DNA of 64,000 nt, taken from NCBI GenBank assembly GCA_017599285.1, contig JAGFXX010000001.1, positions 620,001 to 684,000 of the forward strand, given 5' to 3'. The DNA is from Cereibacter azotoformans. GTDB taxonomy: Bacteria > Pseudomonadota > Alphaproteobacteria > Rhodobacterales > Rhodobacteraceae. Positions 37,801 through 48,173 of the stretch are shown here, piece by piece. Position numbers and translations under genes: made by a program. Numbering within the stretch: position 1 is the first letter of the stretch; every line of letters begins with the position of its first letter. The notes below the pieces were generated by a model. The model made no database searches and had not been told where the DNA came from. It was given only the letters and a program-made list of their open reading frames with translations.

Positions 37801-38143
37801 CGACGGGCTGCTCTTTGCCGAGGGCGATGCCGAGTTTCGCATCCAGCCGGGCGCGGTCGAGATCTCGCAGGCCTCGGCCGTGGGGGCCTCGATGGGGGTC
37901 ACGCTTGCGGGGCTCTACCGGGCCGGCGACCGCAGGCTCGACCTTCAGGGCGTGATCTCGCCCATCTATCTGCTGAACGGCATCGGCTCGCTTCTGACCC
38001 GGCGCGGCGAGGGGCTCTTCGGCTTCAACTATTCGGTGACGGGCTCGGCCGACCGGCCCGCGGTGACGGTCAACCCGCTCTCGATCCTCACCCCCGGCAT
38101 GTTCCGCGAGATCTTTCGCCGCCCGGTGCCGGTCCTGCCCTGA
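34841..38143 (+). CDS. AsmA/YhdP-like (DUF3971 + AsmA_2) envelope protein
   Basis: 1100 residues. An N-terminal cytoplasmic basic segment ([10 protein letters not shown]) and one transmembrane helix ([20 protein letters not shown]) are followed by a very long periplasmic part of beta-rich repeats. It includes DUF3971-like blocks and a C-terminal AsmA_2-like end ([40 protein letters not shown]). AsmA/YhdP/TamB-type proteins form periplasm-spanning grooves that move phospholipid to the outer membrane; this role is from E. coli homologues. An ATG at 34850 is an equally possible start. It is followed by queA. Confidence 0.85.
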   Translation: MERMTVGGDQQEPGRSGRSRRGRVSLWLLLSLALLAGVAGFATLALTGRPLPLPVWAVSEAEARINRALSPALSVSVGGIVLTVEPNWIPRLRLDDVRLLQADGRVLVSLPEARVAFDRGAALRGALHPKVITLSGARIALRRMRDGRFDLAMGEQGGGLRIASYAEAREAVDRMFALPLLADLARIEAEGTTLTLDDRRAGRTWQAGDGRLALVNRPDRRALELGLSLLDPGGGAPAQAVMTFVTTPGSPEARISATVDQVAASDIAAQAAPVAWLEVLDTALSGGFSAALDGEGRLTRFEATLDSGEGALQPRPETKPIAFDRAGMAFSYDPARERLNLTRLEVQGRSLRLSAQGHAYLPGVSEGLPREILAQIRFEDASADPDGLFETPVHFSEGALDLRMRLDPFRVEIGQLALVEQGRRLIGRGRASAEEGGWRVAFDLGLNEISHSDLLALWPLALVPKTRSWLAENVQEGRLFEVEAGLRTSPDAETRLSLGYEFRDGDVRYLKTLPPIEKGSGYAVIEDRRYLMVLEEGRVTPPTGGPIRVTRSVFEVPDVSQRPARARISLNSESGVTAALSLLDQPPFRFLEKAGRSVDLGEGRAVMETVLDLPLKQKVRPDEVDFSVRGTISDFRSETLVPGRTITAPSLALEAMPEGLRVSGAGRFGRVPFDGAYRLAFGPETGGRATVEGTATLTPPAAEEFNLNLPPGTLEGAAPGRFRIEMAKGAEPRLTLSSDLDGLRMGLAAIGWSKPAGRSGRLELAATLGKPVTVEKLVLEGGGLSATGRVTLRADGGLDAVRFDRVRLNGWLDAPVTLAGRGTGQPIEVQVRGGSVDLTRLGAAGGGGAGGSGGGTPLPILVALDRLQVTSGIALTDVEGRFGTRGGFNGGFRGRVNGRAAVEGTVVPMNGRSAVRLRSRDAGGVIASAGIFPDARGGDLDLHLVPEGREGYRGRAVVSNFRVTNAPVLAALLNAVSVVGLLEQLNGDGLLFAEGDAEFRIQPGAVEISQASAVGASMGVTLAGLYRAGDRRLDLQGVISPIYLLNGIGSLLTRRGEGLFGFNYSVTGSADRPAVTVNPLSILTPGMFREIFRRPVPVLP

Positions 38144-38234
38144 TCGCCCTTGCCTTCGGCGCCCTTTCGCCCCAAGTCCCCGGCCGGGGCCCGCCTCCTG
38201 CCGACCTCCTGCCACCGAGCGCCTGTTGCCTGCC

Positions 38235-39275
38235 ATGAAACTGTCCGATTTCGATTTCGACCTGCCCGAGCGGCTGATCGCCACGCGCCCGGCGCGTCCG
38301 CGGACGGCCGCGCGCCTCCTGCTGGCCGAAGGGGACCGGATCGAGGACCGTCATGTGCGCGACCTCGTGGGCATCTTCCGCCCCGGAGACCGGCTGGTGC
38401 TGAACAACACGCGCGTGATCCCCGCGCGGCTTGTCGGCACGCGGACGCGGGGCGAGGCCTGCGCGAAGATCGAGATCACGCTGATGGAGCCCGCCGCGGC
38501 GGGTGGCTGGCGCGCTCTGGCCAAACCCCTGCGGAAGCTGAAGGAGGGCGAGACAATCCGCTTCTCCGACGCCCTGTCGGCCGAGGTGGCCGAGAAGGGC
38601 GAGACCGACCTGCGCCTCGTCTTCGACCGCGCGGGAGAGGATTTCGACGCCGCCCTCGCCGAGGCGGGCGCGATGCCGCTGCCGCCCTACATCGCCGCCC
38701 GCCGCGCGCCCGATGCGCAGGATCGCGAGGATTACCAGACGGTCTTTGCCCGCCACGCGGGCGCGGTGGCCGCCCCCACGGCCTCGCTGCACTTCGACCG
38801 CCCGCTGCTCGAGGCGCTGGCCGCGAACGGCGTGGCCTTCACCGAAGTCACGCTGCATGTGGGGGCGGGCACCTTTCTGCCCGTGAAGGTCGAGGATGTG
38901 ACCACGCACCGGATGCATGCCGAATGGGGCGAGGTGACCGAGGCCGCGGCGGCCGAGATCGCGGCGACGAAGGCCGCGGGTGGGCGGGTGATCCCGGTGG
39001 GAACCACCGCGCTCCGGCTGATCGAGAGCGCCTCGGCCGCGGGCACGATCCGGCCCTGGCGGGGCGAGACGGACATCTTCATCTATCCGGGCTACAGGTT
39101 CCGGGTGACGGATGCTCTGATGACCAATTTCCACCTGCCGAAATCGACGCTTCTGATGCTGGTGTCGGCGCTGATGGGCGAGGCGCGGATCCGTGCGATC
39201 TATGACCATGCGGTGCGCCACGACTATCGCTTCTTCTCGTACGGCGACGCCTCCCTCCTGATCCCCGGCGGTTGA
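38235..39275 (+). CDS. queA: tRNA preQ1(34) S-adenosylmethionine ribosyltransferase-isomerase
   Basis: 346 residues starting [20 protein letters not shown]. Family blocks are [58 protein letters not shown] and [19 protein letters not shown]. It adds the epoxycyclopentanediol group of SAM to preQ1 in tRNA during queuosine synthesis. I prefer the ATG at 38235 to an in-frame TTG 9 bp upstream. No other que gene is in the window. Confidence 0.95.
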   Translation: MKLSDFDFDLPERLIATRPARPRTAARLLLAEGDRIEDRHVRDLVGIFRPGDRLVLNNTRVIPARLVGTRTRGEACAKIEITLMEPAAAGGWRALAKPLRKLKEGETIRFSDALSAEVAEKGETDLRLVFDRAGEDFDAALAEAGAMPLPPYIAARRAPDAQDREDYQTVFARHAGAVAAPTASLHFDRPLLEALAANGVAFTEVTLHVGAGTFLPVKVEDVTTHRMHAEWGEVTEAAAAEIAATKAAGGRVIPVGTTALRLIESASAAGTIRPWRGETDIFIYPGYRFRVTDALMTNFHLPKSTLLMLVSALMGEARIRAIYDHAVRHDYRFFSYGDASLLIPGG

Positions 39276-39354
39276 AACCGCTGTCGGATGTCGCCTTCCG
39301 GCGGTGCCCCCGGGCATCCCATGCCAGCCTGTCCGCCAAGTCACGGAGCTCCGA

Positions 39355-40611
39355 ATGTTCAAGGTCCTTGCCGCCACCTGGCCGCTTCTGCTGGGCGTCA
39401 TGCTGCTGATGGTCGGCAACGGGGTCCAGGCCTCGCTGCTGGGCATCCGCGGCGCGATCGAGGGATTCTCGACCACACAGCTGGCCGTCGTGACCTCGGC
39501 CTATTTCGCGGGATTCCTCGTGGGCTCGCAGGTCGTGCCCGACCTGATCCGCCGGGTGGGCCATGTGCGGGTCTTTGCGGCGCTCGGGTCGATGATCTCG
39601 GCGGTGCTGGTGGTCTATCCGGTGATGCCCGATTGGGCGGTCTGGACGCTGCTGCGGGTGCTGATCGGCTTCAGCTTCTCGGGCGTCTACATCACCGCCG
39701 AGAGCTGGCTGAACAACACCGCGACGAACGAGACGCGGGGACAGGCGATGTCGGCCTACATGATGGTGCAGATGGTGGGCATCATCACGAGTCAGGCGCT
39801 GCTGAACGCGGCCGATCCGTCGGGCTTCACCCTCTTCGTGATCCCCTCGGTGCTCGTGTCGCTGGCCTTCATGCCGATCCTTCTGACCGTGACGCCCACG
39901 CCGACCTTCGAGAGCACCCGGAGGCTCTCGGTGCGCGAGCTGTTTCGCGTGTCGCCGCTGGGCATCGTGGGGATGCTGATGACCGGCGGGATCTTCTCGG
40001 CCATGTTCGGCATGGCCTCGGTCTGGGGCACGCTCGAGGGACTCTCGGTGCAGGAGATCTCGATCTTCATCGGCTCGATCTATGTCGGAGGCCTTGTGCT
40101 GCAATATCCGATCGGCTGGGCCTCGGACCGGATGGACCGGCGTCAGCTGATCCTCGGGCTTGCCGTGGTGGCGGGGCTGCTGATGGGGGTGACCGTCCTG
40201 TTCCAGCCGCCCTTCTGGGGGCTGATCGCGGTCGCGCTGCTGCTCGGCGGGATCACCAACCCGGTCTATTCGCTGCTGATCGCCTATACCAACGATTTCC
40301 TCGGCAAGGAGGACATGGCGGCCGCCTCGGCGGGGCTCTTGTTCATGAACGGGCTGGGGGCGGTCTGCGGGCCGCTTGTGACCGGCTGGATCATGGAACA
40401 GGCGGGGCCGCGCGGCTTCTTTCTCTTCATCGGCCTGCTGTACGGGGCGATGGCGATCTATGCGGGCTGGCGGATGACGCGGCGTGCGGCGCCCGCGGTG
40501 GCCGACACGGGCTCCTTCGCATCCGTCGCGCCGACCGCCTCGTCGGTGGCCGTCGGCGCCGTCATGGAAGTGGTCACCGAGGCGCAGGAGGCGCAGCAGG
40601 CGGCCGAGTGA
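39355..40611 (+). CDS. MFS transporter (YfkF/YcaD-like)
   Basis: 418 residues, twelve transmembrane helices. It begins MFKVLAATWPLLLGVMLLMV with NGVQASLLGIRGAIEGFST, has the loop signature DLIRRVGHVRVFAALGSMIS after helix 2, and SGVYITAESWLNNTATNETRG. The last is characteristic of the YcaD-like branch of the Major Facilitator Superfamily. The N-terminal extension to a GTG at 39304 is not hydrophobic and is rejected. Substrate unknown. Immediately followed by hairpin motif copy 3. Confidence 0.87.
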   Translation: MFKVLAATWPLLLGVMLLMVGNGVQASLLGIRGAIEGFSTTQLAVVTSAYFAGFLVGSQVVPDLIRRVGHVRVFAALGSMISAVLVVYPVMPDWAVWTLLRVLIGFSFSGVYITAESWLNNTATNETRGQAMSAYMMVQMVGIITSQALLNAADPSGFTLFVIPSVLVSLAFMPILLTVTPTPTFESTRRLSVRELFRVSPLGIVGMLMTGGIFSAMFGMASVWGTLEGLSVQEISIFIGSIYVGGLVLQYPIGWASDRMDRRQLILGLAVVAGLLMGVTVLFQPPFWGLIAVALLLGGITNPVYSLLIAYTNDFLGKEDMAAASAGLLFMNGLGAVCGPLVTGWIMEQAGPRGFFLFIGLLYGAMAIYAGWRMTRRAAPAVADTGSFASVAPTASSVAVGAVMEVVTEAQEAQQAAE

Positions 40612-40633
40612 GGCCCCGACGGCCGGCGGAGGG

Positions 40634-40703
40634 CGGGGGCTTCGCGCCCCCGTCCGGCCCCTGGCCGGACTCCCCCGCGGGATATTTGGGCAGAGTGAAA
40701 GGG
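40634..40703 (+). repeat. Intergenic hairpin + GGGATATTTGG motif, copy 3
   Basis: It begins 22 bp after the MFS stop. Stem-loop 1 is CGGGGGC/GCCCCCG with loop TTCGC (40634-40652). Stem-loop 2 is GTCCGGCC/GGCCGGAC with loop CCT (40652-40670). The conserved CGGGATATTTGGGCAG and AGTGAAAGGG follow (40678-40703). Most elaborate of the three copies. Confidence 0.6.
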
Positions 40704-40761
40704 CGGGTTGCCGCTCCGGGCCCGACCTGTCAGGCTCGTGAGGCAGGCGCAGGAGGCAGGA

Positions 40762-41337
40762 ATGGCGGACGATCCGGTGGCGGTGCTCGACTTCTGGTTG
40801 GGCGAGGTGGGCCCCGAGGGCTGGTATGCGGTCGATCCCGAGGTGGACGAGACGATCCGCGAGCGGTTCGGCGATCTGTGGCAGGCGGCGCGCGGCGGCG
40901 GTCTCGATCACTGGACCGAGGGCACCGTCGGCTGCCTTGCGTTCCTCATCCTGACCGACCAGTTCCCGCGCAACCTGTTCCGGGGCAGCGCCGAGGCGTT
41001 TGCGACCGATCCGATGGCGCGGGATTGCGCGCGCAAGGCCATCGCGGCCGACTGGGATCTCGGCGCCCCCGAGCCGGAGCGGCAGTTCTTCTACCTGCCG
41101 CTGGAACATTCGGAGGATGCGGCCGACCAGGCGGAAGCGGTACGGCTCTTTCAGGAGCGGATGCCCGAGACGGGCGCCGAGGGGCTGCTCCATGCCCATG
41201 CCCACGCGGCGATCATCGCGCGCTTTGGCCGGTTCCCCTTCCGCAACGCCGCCCTCGGGCGCGCATCGACGCCGGAGGAGGAGGAGTTTCTGGCCACGGG
41301 TGCCTATGCGGCCGAGGTGCGGCGTCTGCGGACGTGA
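40762..41337 (+). CDS. DUF924 family protein
   Basis: 191 residues starting MADDPVAVLDFWLGEVGPEG, with IRERFGDLWQAARGGGLDHW, LAFLILTDQFPRNLFRGSAE, FFYLPLEHSEDAADQAEAVR and IIARFGRFPFRNAALGR. This all-helical set of blocks is DUF924 (YPO3519/YbfF-like, TPR-related), function unknown. A GCAGGA Shine-Dalgarno supports the ATG at 40762. It lies between the MFS gene and lpdA, with hairpin motif copy 3 upstream. Confidence 0.87.
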   Translation: MADDPVAVLDFWLGEVGPEGWYAVDPEVDETIRERFGDLWQAARGGGLDHWTEGTVGCLAFLILTDQFPRNLFRGSAEAFATDPMARDCARKAIAADWDLGAPEPERQFFYLPLEHSEDAADQAEAVRLFQERMPETGAEGLLHAHAHAAIIARFGRFPFRNAALGRASTPEEEEFLATGAYAAEVRRLRT

Positions 41338-41438
41338 GGCGCGGACCGCGAACCCCGCGCTGCGGCCGGAGGGTGGGCGCCGTTGCGCCTTGGCGGGAAA
41401 TGGTTTAAGGCCAAACTACTTTTTTCAGGGAGGCGAGG

Positions 41439-42833
41439 ATGGCCGCGAGAAGCTTCGACATGATCGTGATCGGCGCCGGCCCCGGCGGGTATGTCTGCGC
41501 GATCCGGGCGGCTCAGCTGGGCCTGAACGTCGCCATCGTCGAGCGCGAGAACCTCGGCGGGATCTGTCTGAACTGGGGCTGCATCCCGACCAAGGCGCTG
41601 CTGCGCTCGGCCGAGGTCTTTCACCTGATGCACCGCGCGAAGGAGTTCGGGCTGAAGGCCAACGGGATCGGCTATGACCTCGATGCCGTCGTGAAGCGTT
41701 CGCGGGGGGTGGCCAGGCAGCTTTCATCGGGCGTGGCGCATCTGATGAAGAAGAACAAGGTCACGGTCGTGATGGGTGAGGCGAAACTGGCCGGTCCGGG
41801 CCGCGTTTCGGTGACCTCCGATAAGGGGGCCGAAGAGCTTGAGGCCAGGGCCATCGTGGTGGCCACCGGTGCGCGGGCGCGCGAGTTGCCGGGGCTCGAG
41901 GCCGATGGCGATCTGGTCTGGACCTACCGCCACGCGCTGCAGCCCAGGCGGATGCCGAAGAAGCTGCTGGTGATCGGCTCGGGCGCCATCGGGATCGAAT
42001 TTGCCAGCTTCTTCAACACGCTGGGCGCCGACACGACGGTGGTCGAGGTGATGGAGCGCATCCTGCCGGTCGAGGATGCCGAAGTGTCCGCCTTTGCGAA
42101 GAAGCAGTTCCTCAAGCAGGGGATGAAGATCCTCGAGCAAGCCACTGTGAAGAAACTGGATCGTGCGGGCGGCAAGGTCACGGCGCATGTCGAGACCGGC
42201 GGCAGGACCGAGACGATGGAGTTCGACACGGTGATCTCGGCCGTGGGGATCGTCGGCAATGTCGAGGGGCTGGGGCTGGAAGACGCGGGCGTGAAGATCG
42301 ACCGCAGCCATGTGGTGACCGACGCGTTCTGCCGCACCGGCGTCGAGGGGCTTTTCGCCATCGGCGACGTCGCCGGGGCGCCCTGGCTGGCGCACAAGGC
42401 CAGCCACGAGGGGGTGATGGTGGCCGAGTTGATCGCCGGCGGCCATCCGCATCCGATCAAGCCGGGCTCGATCGCGGGCTGCACCTATTGCCAGCCGCAG
42501 GTGGCGAGCGTCGGGCTGACCGAGGCCAGGGCGAAGGAAAAGGGCTACGAGGTCAAGGTCGGCCGCTTCCCCTTCATCGGCAACGGCAAGGCCATCGCGC
42601 TCGGCGAGGCCGAGGGCTTCGTCAAGACCGTCTTCGACGCGAAGACCGGCGAGCTTCTGGGCGCTCACATGGTCGGTGCCGAGGTGACGGAACTCATCCA
42701 GGGCTATGTTGTCGGCCGCACGCTGGAGACGACCGAGGCGGAGCTGATGGAGACCGTCTTCCCGCATCCGACGCTGTCCGAGATGATGCACGAGTCGGTC
42801 CTCGACGCCTACGGCCGCGCCATCCACTTCTGA
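41439..42833 (+). CDS. lpdA: Dihydrolipoyl dehydrogenase
   Basis: 464 residues. FAD-binding GAGPGGYVCAIRAAQLG is at about 12-28. The redox disulfide Cys43-Cys48 lies in GGICLNWGCIPTKALL. The NAD domain has VIGSGAIGIEFASFFNTLGA, the second FAD contact AIGDVAGAPWLAHKASHEG, and the dimer-interface His-Pro-His is in VFPHPTLSEMMHESVLD. It is the E3 subunit that reoxidises dihydrolipoamide for pyruvate or 2-oxoglutarate dehydrogenase. The other subunits are not here. A TTTTTTCAGGGAGGCGAGG leader gives a strong Shine-Dalgarno. Confidence 0.95.
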   Translation: MAARSFDMIVIGAGPGGYVCAIRAAQLGLNVAIVERENLGGICLNWGCIPTKALLRSAEVFHLMHRAKEFGLKANGIGYDLDAVVKRSRGVARQLSSGVAHLMKKNKVTVVMGEAKLAGPGRVSVTSDKGAEELEARAIVVATGARARELPGLEADGDLVWTYRHALQPRRMPKKLLVIGSGAIGIEFASFFNTLGADTTVVEVMERILPVEDAEVSAFAKKQFLKQGMKILEQATVKKLDRAGGKVTAHVETGGRTETMEFDTVISAVGIVGNVEGLGLEDAGVKIDRSHVVTDAFCRTGVEGLFAIGDVAGAPWLAHKASHEGVMVAELIAGGHPHPIKPGSIAGCTYCQPQVASVGLTEARAKEKGYEVKVGRFPFIGNGKAIALGEAEGFVKTVFDAKTGELLGAHMVGAEVTELIQGYVVGRTLETTEAELMETVFPHPTLSEMMHESVLDAYGRAIHF

Positions 42834-42925
42834 CACCGGACCCCCTGAGCAGGCGGCCGTGACGGCGCTCGCCGATTGGGCGGGCACGCTCTGGCCTCGG
42901 CGCAGGCGGCGGAGTAGAAGGGCGC

Positions 42926-44092
42926 ATGATCCGCTCGCCCATGGTTCAGGTCTTCGTGCTCTGGTTCGCCGGACTGGGCGCGGCCGCGCAATTTTCCAAG
43001 GTGGGCGTGATCTTCGGGCCGATCTCGGACCTCTATGGCGGGGCGTCGGAGGTCACGCTGGGGCTTGTCGTGTCGGTCGTGGGCTTTGCCGGTCTGATCT
43101 TCGGCACCACCGCCGGATTGCTTGTGGCCCGGCTCGGCTATCGGCGGGTGCTGGTGACGGCGCTGGTGGCGGGAGCGGTCCTGTCTCTGGCCGAGGCGAT
43201 GCTGCCGGCCCTGCCCCAGATGCTGGTCCTGCGGGCGCTGGAAGGGGTGAGCCATCTCGCCATCGTGGTGGCCGCGCCCGTCCTCATCGCGCAGATCGCG
43301 CCGCCGTCGCGGCAGGGCTTTGCCATGACGCTCTGGTCTTCGTTCTTCGCGGTCGCCTTTGCCTTCACGGCATGGATCGGGCGGCCGCTGGTGGCGGCCT
43401 GGGGCATCCCGCCGCTGTTTCTGGTCCACGCGCTCTATATGGCGGGCTGCGCGATGCTGGTCCTGGCCGTGTTGCCCGCCGATCCGAAGGACCGTGGCGC
43501 CGCGCGGGCGCCGGCGCCGCTGTTGCGGCAGCATGTCGAGATCTATGCCTCGGCCCGTGTCGCGGCTCCGGCCATCGGCTTCTTCTGCTACACGCTGGTC
43601 TATGTCGCGCTGCTGACCCTGCTGCCGCCCGAGACGGACCATCCGGCGTTCCTCGCCTCGGCCATGCCGCTGGCTTCGATCCTGCTGTCGCTGACGCTGG
43701 GGGTCTGGATGCTCGGGCACCTGTCGGCCGTCACGATGGTGCAGGGCGGGTTCGGCCTGGCGATCCTCGCCGTCCTCGGCCTCTGGGCCGGGTGGGGGCA
43801 GGATCTGCCGATGCAGGCGGCGGCGCTGGCGCTGGCGGCGGCGCTCGGGCTGGTGCAGGGCGCCTCGTTCGCGGCCATCCCGCAGCTCAACCCGACGGGC
43901 GAGGATCGTGCCCGCGCGGCCGGGGCGGTGGCGCAGCTTGGCAACCTCGGCACCACGAGCGGAACGCCGCTTCTCGCCGCGCTGATGGCCGGGCAGGGCC
44001 CGCGGGGGCTGATCCTTTTCGTGCTGCTGCCATGCCTCGCCGGCATCCTGCTTCATCAGTGGCTTTCCGCCCGCCGCAGGGCGACCGCGTGA
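42926..44092 (+). CDS. MFS transporter (CynX/NimT-like)
   Basis: 388 residues with about twelve transmembrane helices. It starts [20 protein letters not shown]. The helix 2-3 loop [20 protein letters not shown] carries the MFS signature and [20 protein letters not shown] is helix 4. The overall look is that of cyanate-permease-type exporters; the substrate is not predictable. It sits 92 bp after lpdA and 109 bp before uvrA, on the same strand as both. Confidence 0.82.
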   Translation: MIRSPMVQVFVLWFAGLGAAAQFSKVGVIFGPISDLYGGASEVTLGLVVSVVGFAGLIFGTTAGLLVARLGYRRVLVTALVAGAVLSLAEAMLPALPQMLVLRALEGVSHLAIVVAAPVLIAQIAPPSRQGFAMTLWSSFFAVAFAFTAWIGRPLVAAWGIPPLFLVHALYMAGCAMLVLAVLPADPKDRGAARAPAPLLRQHVEIYASARVAAPAIGFFCYTLVYVALLTLLPPETDHPAFLASAMPLASILLSLTLGVWMLGHLSAVTMVQGGFGLAILAVLGLWAGWGQDLPMQAAALALAAALGLVQGASFAAIPQLNPTGEDRARAAGAVAQLGNLGTTSGTPLLAALMAGQGPRGLILFVLLPCLAGILLHQWLSARRRATA

Positions 44093-44116
44093 AATAATCC
44101 CTGCCATCGAGCAAAA

Positions 44117-44131
44117 GTTCATATTATGTTC
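44117..44131 (+). promoter_or_regulatory. SOS box (LexA site) upstream of uvrA
   Basis: GTTCATATTATGTTC is an exact GTTC-N7-GTTC, the direct-repeat LexA operator established for Rhodobacter and other alphaproteobacteria. It lies 70 bp before the uvrA ATG in an unusually AT-rich stretch, overlapping the likely promoter. Confidence 0.85.
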
Positions 44132-44201
44132 ACGACTGGCGGTTGGAGACTCGGGCTTCGTCCGCTATATCCGCCGTTCTGGACAGTCGGGGACCTGGGC
44201 G

Positions 44202-47060
44202 ATGGCCGAACAGAAGTTCATCTCGGTGCGCGGTGCGCGCGAGCACAATCTCAAGGGCATCGACATCGACATCCCGCGGGATCAGCTGGTGGTGATCACC
44301 GGCCTCTCGGGTTCGGGCAAGTCGAGCCTCGCCTTCGACACGATCTACGCCGAGGGCCAGCGCCGCTATGTCGAGAGCCTCTCGGCCTATGCGCGGCAGT
44401 TCCTCGACATGATGGGCAAACCGGACGTGGACCATATCTCGGGCCTGTCGCCGGCGATCTCGATCGAGCAGAAGACCACGTCGAAGAACCCGCGCTCGAC
44501 CGTGGGGACCGTGACCGAGATCTACGACTACATGCGCCTTCTCTGGGCGCGGGTCGGCACACCCTATTCGCCCGCCACCGGCCTGCCCATCGCGGCGCAG
44601 CAGGTGCAGGACATGGTGGATGCGGTGATGGCGATGCCCGAGGGCACGCGCGGCTACCTGCTCGCGCCCATCGTCCGGGACCGCAAGGGCGAGTACAAGA
44701 AGGAATTTCTCGAGCTTCGCAAGCAGGGCTTCCAGCGGGTGAAGGTGAACGGCACCTTCCACGAACTGGAAGAGCCGCCGGTGCTGGACAAGAAGTTCCG
44801 CCACGACATCGACGTGGTGGTGGACCGGATCGTGGTGCGCGAGGGGATCGAGACGCGGCTGGCCGACAGCTTCCGCACCGCGCTGAACCTCGCCGACGGG
44901 ATCGCGATCTTCGAGAGCGCCCCCGCCGAGGGCGAGCCCGTGCGCACGACCTTTTCCGAGAAGTTCGCCTGCCCGGTCTCGGGCTTCACCATCCCCGAGA
45001 TCGAGCCGCGGCTGTTTTCCTTCAACGCGCCCTTCGGCGCCTGCCCGGACTGCGACGGGCTGGGGGTGGAGCTGTTCTTCGACGAGCGCCTCGTGGTGCC
45101 CGATCAGGGGCTGACGCTGAAGCAGGGCGCCATTGCACCCTGGGCCAAGTCGAAGTCGCCCTATTACACCCAGACCGTCGAGGCGCTGGCGCGGCACTAC
45201 GGCTTCGATCCGAAGAAGAAATGGAAGGACCTGCCCGACAAGGTGCGGGAGGTCTTCCTGCGCGGGTCGGGCGAGGAGGAGATCACCTTCCGCTATGACG
45301 AGGGCGGGCGGATCTATCAGGTCAGCCGCAGCTTCGAGGGCGTGATCCCCAACATGGAGCGACGCTACCGCGAGACCGACTCGGCCTGGGTGCGCGAAGA
45401 GTTCGAGCGCTACCAGAACAACCGCCCCTGCCATGCCTGCGGCGGCTACCGGCTGAAGCCCGAGGCGCTGGCGGTGAAGATCGGCGGCCTGCACATCGGG
45501 CAGGTGGTGCAGATGTCGATCAAGGAGGCCTTCGCCTGGGTCGAAACGGTGCCGGGCAGCCTGACCGCGCAGAAGAACGAGATCGCCCGCGCAATCCTGA
45601 AGGAAATCCGAGAACGTCTTGGTTTCCTTGTCAATGTCGGGCTCGACTATCTCTCGATGAGCCGGGCCGCGGGCACCCTGTCGGGCGGGGAAAGCCAGCG
45701 GATCCGGCTGGCGAGCCAGATCGGCTCGGGGCTGACCGGGGTGCTCTATGTGCTCGACGAACCCTCGATCGGGCTGCACCAGCGCGACAACGACCGGCTG
45801 CTGACCACGCTGAAGAACCTGCGCGATCAGGGCAATTCGGTGCTGGTGGTGGAGCATGACGAGGATGCGATCCGCGAGGCGGATTATGTCTTCGACATCG
45901 GCCCCGGCGCAGGCGTGCACGGTGGGCAGGTGGTGGCGCATGGCACGCCGGCCGAGATCGCTGCCGATCCGGCGAGCCTCACCGGCCAGTATCTGTCCGG
46001 CACGCGCGCGATCCCCGTTTCGGCCGAGCGGCGGAAGGGCAACGGCAAGACCCTCACCGTGGTCAAGGCCAGCGGCAACAACCTGCGCGACGTGACGGTG
46101 GACTTTCCGCTGGGCCGGTTCGTCTGCGTGACGGGCGTCTCGGGGGGCGGGAAATCGACGCTGACCATCGAGACGCTCTACAAGACCGCGGCGATGCGGC
46201 TGAACGGGGCGCGCGAGACGCCGGCGCCCTGCGAGACGATCAAGGGGTTCGAGCATCTCGACAAGGTGATCGACATCGACCAGCGGCCGATCGGACGGAC
46301 GCCGCGCTCGAACCCGGCGACCTATACCGGCGCCTTCACCCCGATCCGCGACTGGTTCGCGGGCCTGCCCGAGTCCAAGGCGCGCGGCTACCAGCCGGGT
46401 CGGTTCAGCTTCAACGTCAAGGGGGGGCGCTGCGAGGCCTGTCAGGGCGACGGTGTCATCAAGATCGAGATGCACTTCCTGCCCGACGTCTATGTGACCT
46501 GCGAGACCTGCAAGGGCCACCGCTACAACCGCGAGACGCTGGAAATCCGCTTCAAGGGCAAGAGTATCGCCGACGTTCTTGAGATGACGGTCGAGGATGC
46601 GCAGGAGTTCTTCCAGGCGGTGCCCTCGATCCGCGAGAAGATGGACGCGCTGATGCGGGTAGGGCTGGGCTACATCAAGGTGGGCCAGCAGGCGACGACG
46701 CTCTCGGGCGGCGAGGCGCAGCGGGTGAAGCTGTCGAAGGAGCTGAGCCGCCGGGCCACGGGCCGCACGCTCTACATCCTCGACGAGCCGACGACCGGGC
46801 TGCATTTCGAGGATGTGAAGAAGCTGCTGGAGGTGCTGCACGAGCTGGTCGAGCAGGGCAACACGGTCGTGGTGATCGAGCATAATCTCGACGTGGTGAA
46901 GACCGCCGACTGGATCATCGACATCGGTCCCGAGGGCGGCGATGGCGGCGGGACGGTGGTGGCGGAAGGTACGCCGGAGGAGGTGGCGAAGGTCGAGGCC
47001 TCGCACACCGGGCGCTACCTGCGCGACATGCTGAAGCCGAAGCGGCTGGCGGCGGAATAG
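44202..47060 (+). CDS. uvrA: Excinuclease ABC subunit A
   Basis: 952 residues, full length. Walker A of the first ATPase is [20 protein letters not shown] (Gly34-Lys40), and the first zinc module includes [23 protein letters not shown] and [16 protein letters not shown] complete the first ATPase. The second ATPase has [10 protein letters not shown], the zinc finger CEACQGDG...[25 protein letters not shown] and [16 protein letters not shown]. It recognises bulky DNA lesions with UvrB in nucleotide excision repair. The upstream SOS box indicates LexA control. Confidence 0.97.
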   Translation: MAEQKFISVRGAREHNLKGIDIDIPRDQLVVITGLSGSGKSSLAFDTIYAEGQRRYVESLSAYARQFLDMMGKPDVDHISGLSPAISIEQKTTSKNPRSTVGTVTEIYDYMRLLWARVGTPYSPATGLPIAAQQVQDMVDAVMAMPEGTRGYLLAPIVRDRKGEYKKEFLELRKQGFQRVKVNGTFHELEEPPVLDKKFRHDIDVVVDRIVVREGIETRLADSFRTALNLADGIAIFESAPAEGEPVRTTFSEKFACPVSGFTIPEIEPRLFSFNAPFGACPDCDGLGVELFFDERLVVPDQGLTLKQGAIAPWAKSKSPYYTQTVEALARHYGFDPKKKWKDLPDKVREVFLRGSGEEEITFRYDEGGRIYQVSRSFEGVIPNMERRYRETDSAWVREEFERYQNNRPCHACGGYRLKPEALAVKIGGLHIGQVVQMSIKEAFAWVETVPGSLTAQKNEIARAILKEIRERLGFLVNVGLDYLSMSRAAGTLSGGESQRIRLASQIGSGLTGVLYVLDEPSIGLHQRDNDRLLTTLKNLRDQGNSVLVVEHDEDAIREADYVFDIGPGAGVHGGQVVAHGTPAEIAADPASLTGQYLSGTRAIPVSAERRKGNGKTLTVVKASGNNLRDVTVDFPLGRFVCVTGVSGGGKSTLTIETLYKTAAMRLNGARETPAPCETIKGFEHLDKVIDIDQRPIGRTPRSNPATYTGAFTPIRDWFAGLPESKARGYQPGRFSFNVKGGRCEACQGDGVIKIEMHFLPDVYVTCETCKGHRYNRETLEIRFKGKSIADVLEMTVEDAQEFFQAVPSIREKMDALMRVGLGYIKVGQQATTLSGGEAQRVKLSKELSRRATGRTLYILDEPTTGLHFEDVKKLLEVLHELVEQGNTVVVIEHNLDVVKTADWIIDIGPEGGDGGGTVVAEGTPEEVAKVEASHTGRYLRDMLKPKRLAAE

Positions 47061-47211
47061 CGGCGGGGGAGCGGCGCTCGGGGGCATCGAGCCCCGCTCG
47101 CGCCGCGCTGCCGCGGATCGACCCTCGGCCGGTCTCGCCGGGATCCGCTGTGGTGGGGCGTTCCGCGAAGAAAGTGGCAGGCGCCACGGTCCGCCGCGGC
47201 GCCCGGAGGGC

Positions 47212-47415
47212 TCAGCTCCTGGCGGGGCAGGTGTTGATGCCGAGGATCGAGTAGAGCGGGCAGGTCGAGAAGAGGCCCGTCAGCAGCGGCACGATGCCGA
47301 TGAGCAGGAACATGCGGTAGCCGGCCTCGGGCAGCAGGAAGAAGGCGGCGAGCAGCGCGAGGCCGACAAGGATGCGAAGGACGCGGTCGATGCCGCCGAC
47401 ATTGGTCTTGAACAT
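47212..47415 (-). CDS. DUF2892 (YgaP transmembrane-domain-like) small membrane protein
   Basis: 67 residues: a short N-terminus FKTNVGGIDRVLRILVGLAL, then two transmembrane helices and a C-terminal TGLFSTCPLYSILGINTCPA with two cysteines. This matches DUF2892, the membrane portion of YgaP-type proteins. Crp/Fnr-type regulator genes are often found next to it, as here (the regulator gene ends 95 bp upstream on the same strand). Role unknown; sulfur or redox biology is suggested by the YgaP rhodanese link. Confidence 0.88.
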   Translation of the reverse strand: MFKTNVGGIDRVLRILVGLALLAAFFLLPEAGYRMFLLIGIVPLLTGLFSTCPLYSILGINTCPARS

Positions 47416-47510
47416 GGGTCACCCTTTCCGATGGATCCACCCCGGTCTGCGGGGCATGGCGCCATCCTAGGCGAGGTGCGTGGCCCGGTCTGTGACCTGA
47501 TCACCGAGCC

Positions 47511-48173
47511 TCAGCCCGCGCCATCCACGGCTGCGATCCGGCGCAGGGCCCCAGGATCGAGGAGCCGCACCCGTCCGCGGTCGGTCCGCACCCAGCCGCG
47601 CCGGGCGAACTGGTCGAGGCGCCGCGAGACGACCTCGCGGGCGGAGCCGATGCGGGTGGCCAGATCGGCCTGAGTCGCGGTGACCTCGTTCGCCTCGGCC
47701 ATGGCGAGGAGCGTGCTGGCCAGCCGGCTTTCGACGCGCTGGAAGGCCACCCGTTCCAGCACATGCATCATGGTCTGCATCCGCGTGGCGAAGGCGGTGA
47801 ACACGAAGCCGCGGAAGGCGGCGCTCTCGTCCATCAGGCGCAGGAACAGCGGGCGCGGGATCACCACCGCGCTCACCTCTGTCGCGGCCATCGCCTCGCC
47901 GGTGTAATCCTCGCCGCCCATCAGGCCGAGCGTGGTCTGAACGCAGCTTTGCCCCGGCTCGACCGCATAGAGCAGGATCTCGCGGCCGGTGGGGCCGGTC
48001 AGGAAGACCTCGACCCGCCCCTCGAGGACGACGACGAAGCCCTGCGCCGCATCGCCGGGCCGGAACATCAACGTGCCGCGGGGCAGGCGGACGGGGCGCA
48101 GGGCCTCGAGGCGGCTGCGGCAATCCTGCGGGAGACCGGAGAGATCGGGTGCCTGGTCGAGCCATGTCATCAT
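47511..48173 (-). CDS. Crp/Fnr family transcriptional regulator
   Basis: 220 residues. The N-terminal cyclic-nucleotide-binding-like beta roll has RGTLMFRPGDAAQGFVVVLE and GRVEVFLTGPTGREILLYAV, followed by a dimer helix and a C-terminal winged helix (ATQADLATRIGSAREVVSRR, LDQFARRGWVRTDRGRVRLL). Only two cysteines occur (about 18 and 75), so there is no FNR-style N-terminal 4Fe-4S cluster. The effector is unknown. The ATG at 48173 (or 48170) follows AAAGGACA. It is probably co-transcribed with the DUF2892 gene it precedes, and may control it. Confidence 0.88.
   Translation of the reverse strand: MMTWLDQAPDLSGLPQDCRSRLEALRPVRLPRGTLMFRPGDAAQGFVVVLEGRVEVFLTGPTGREILLYAVEPGQSCVQTTLGLMGGEDYTGEAMAATEVSAVVIPRPLFLRLMDESAAFRGFVFTAFATRMQTMMHVLERVAFQRVESRLASTLLAMAEANEVTATQADLATRIGSAREVVSRRLDQFARRGWVRTDRGRVRLLDPGALRRIAAVDGAG

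Noticed and set aside
34796..38284. Very long open frame on the minus strand opposite the AsmA-like gene (and similar ones opposite soxA, uvrA and the ABC exporter)
   Set aside because: In GC-rich DNA the antisense of a real gene often stays open. The translations are Arg/His/Pro-rich with no family motifs, while the opposite strand encodes recognised proteins.
47416..47510. FNR-type operator between DUF2892 and the Crp/Fnr gene
   Set aside because: No TTGAT-N4-ATCAA or close variant; only partial TGATCA matches.
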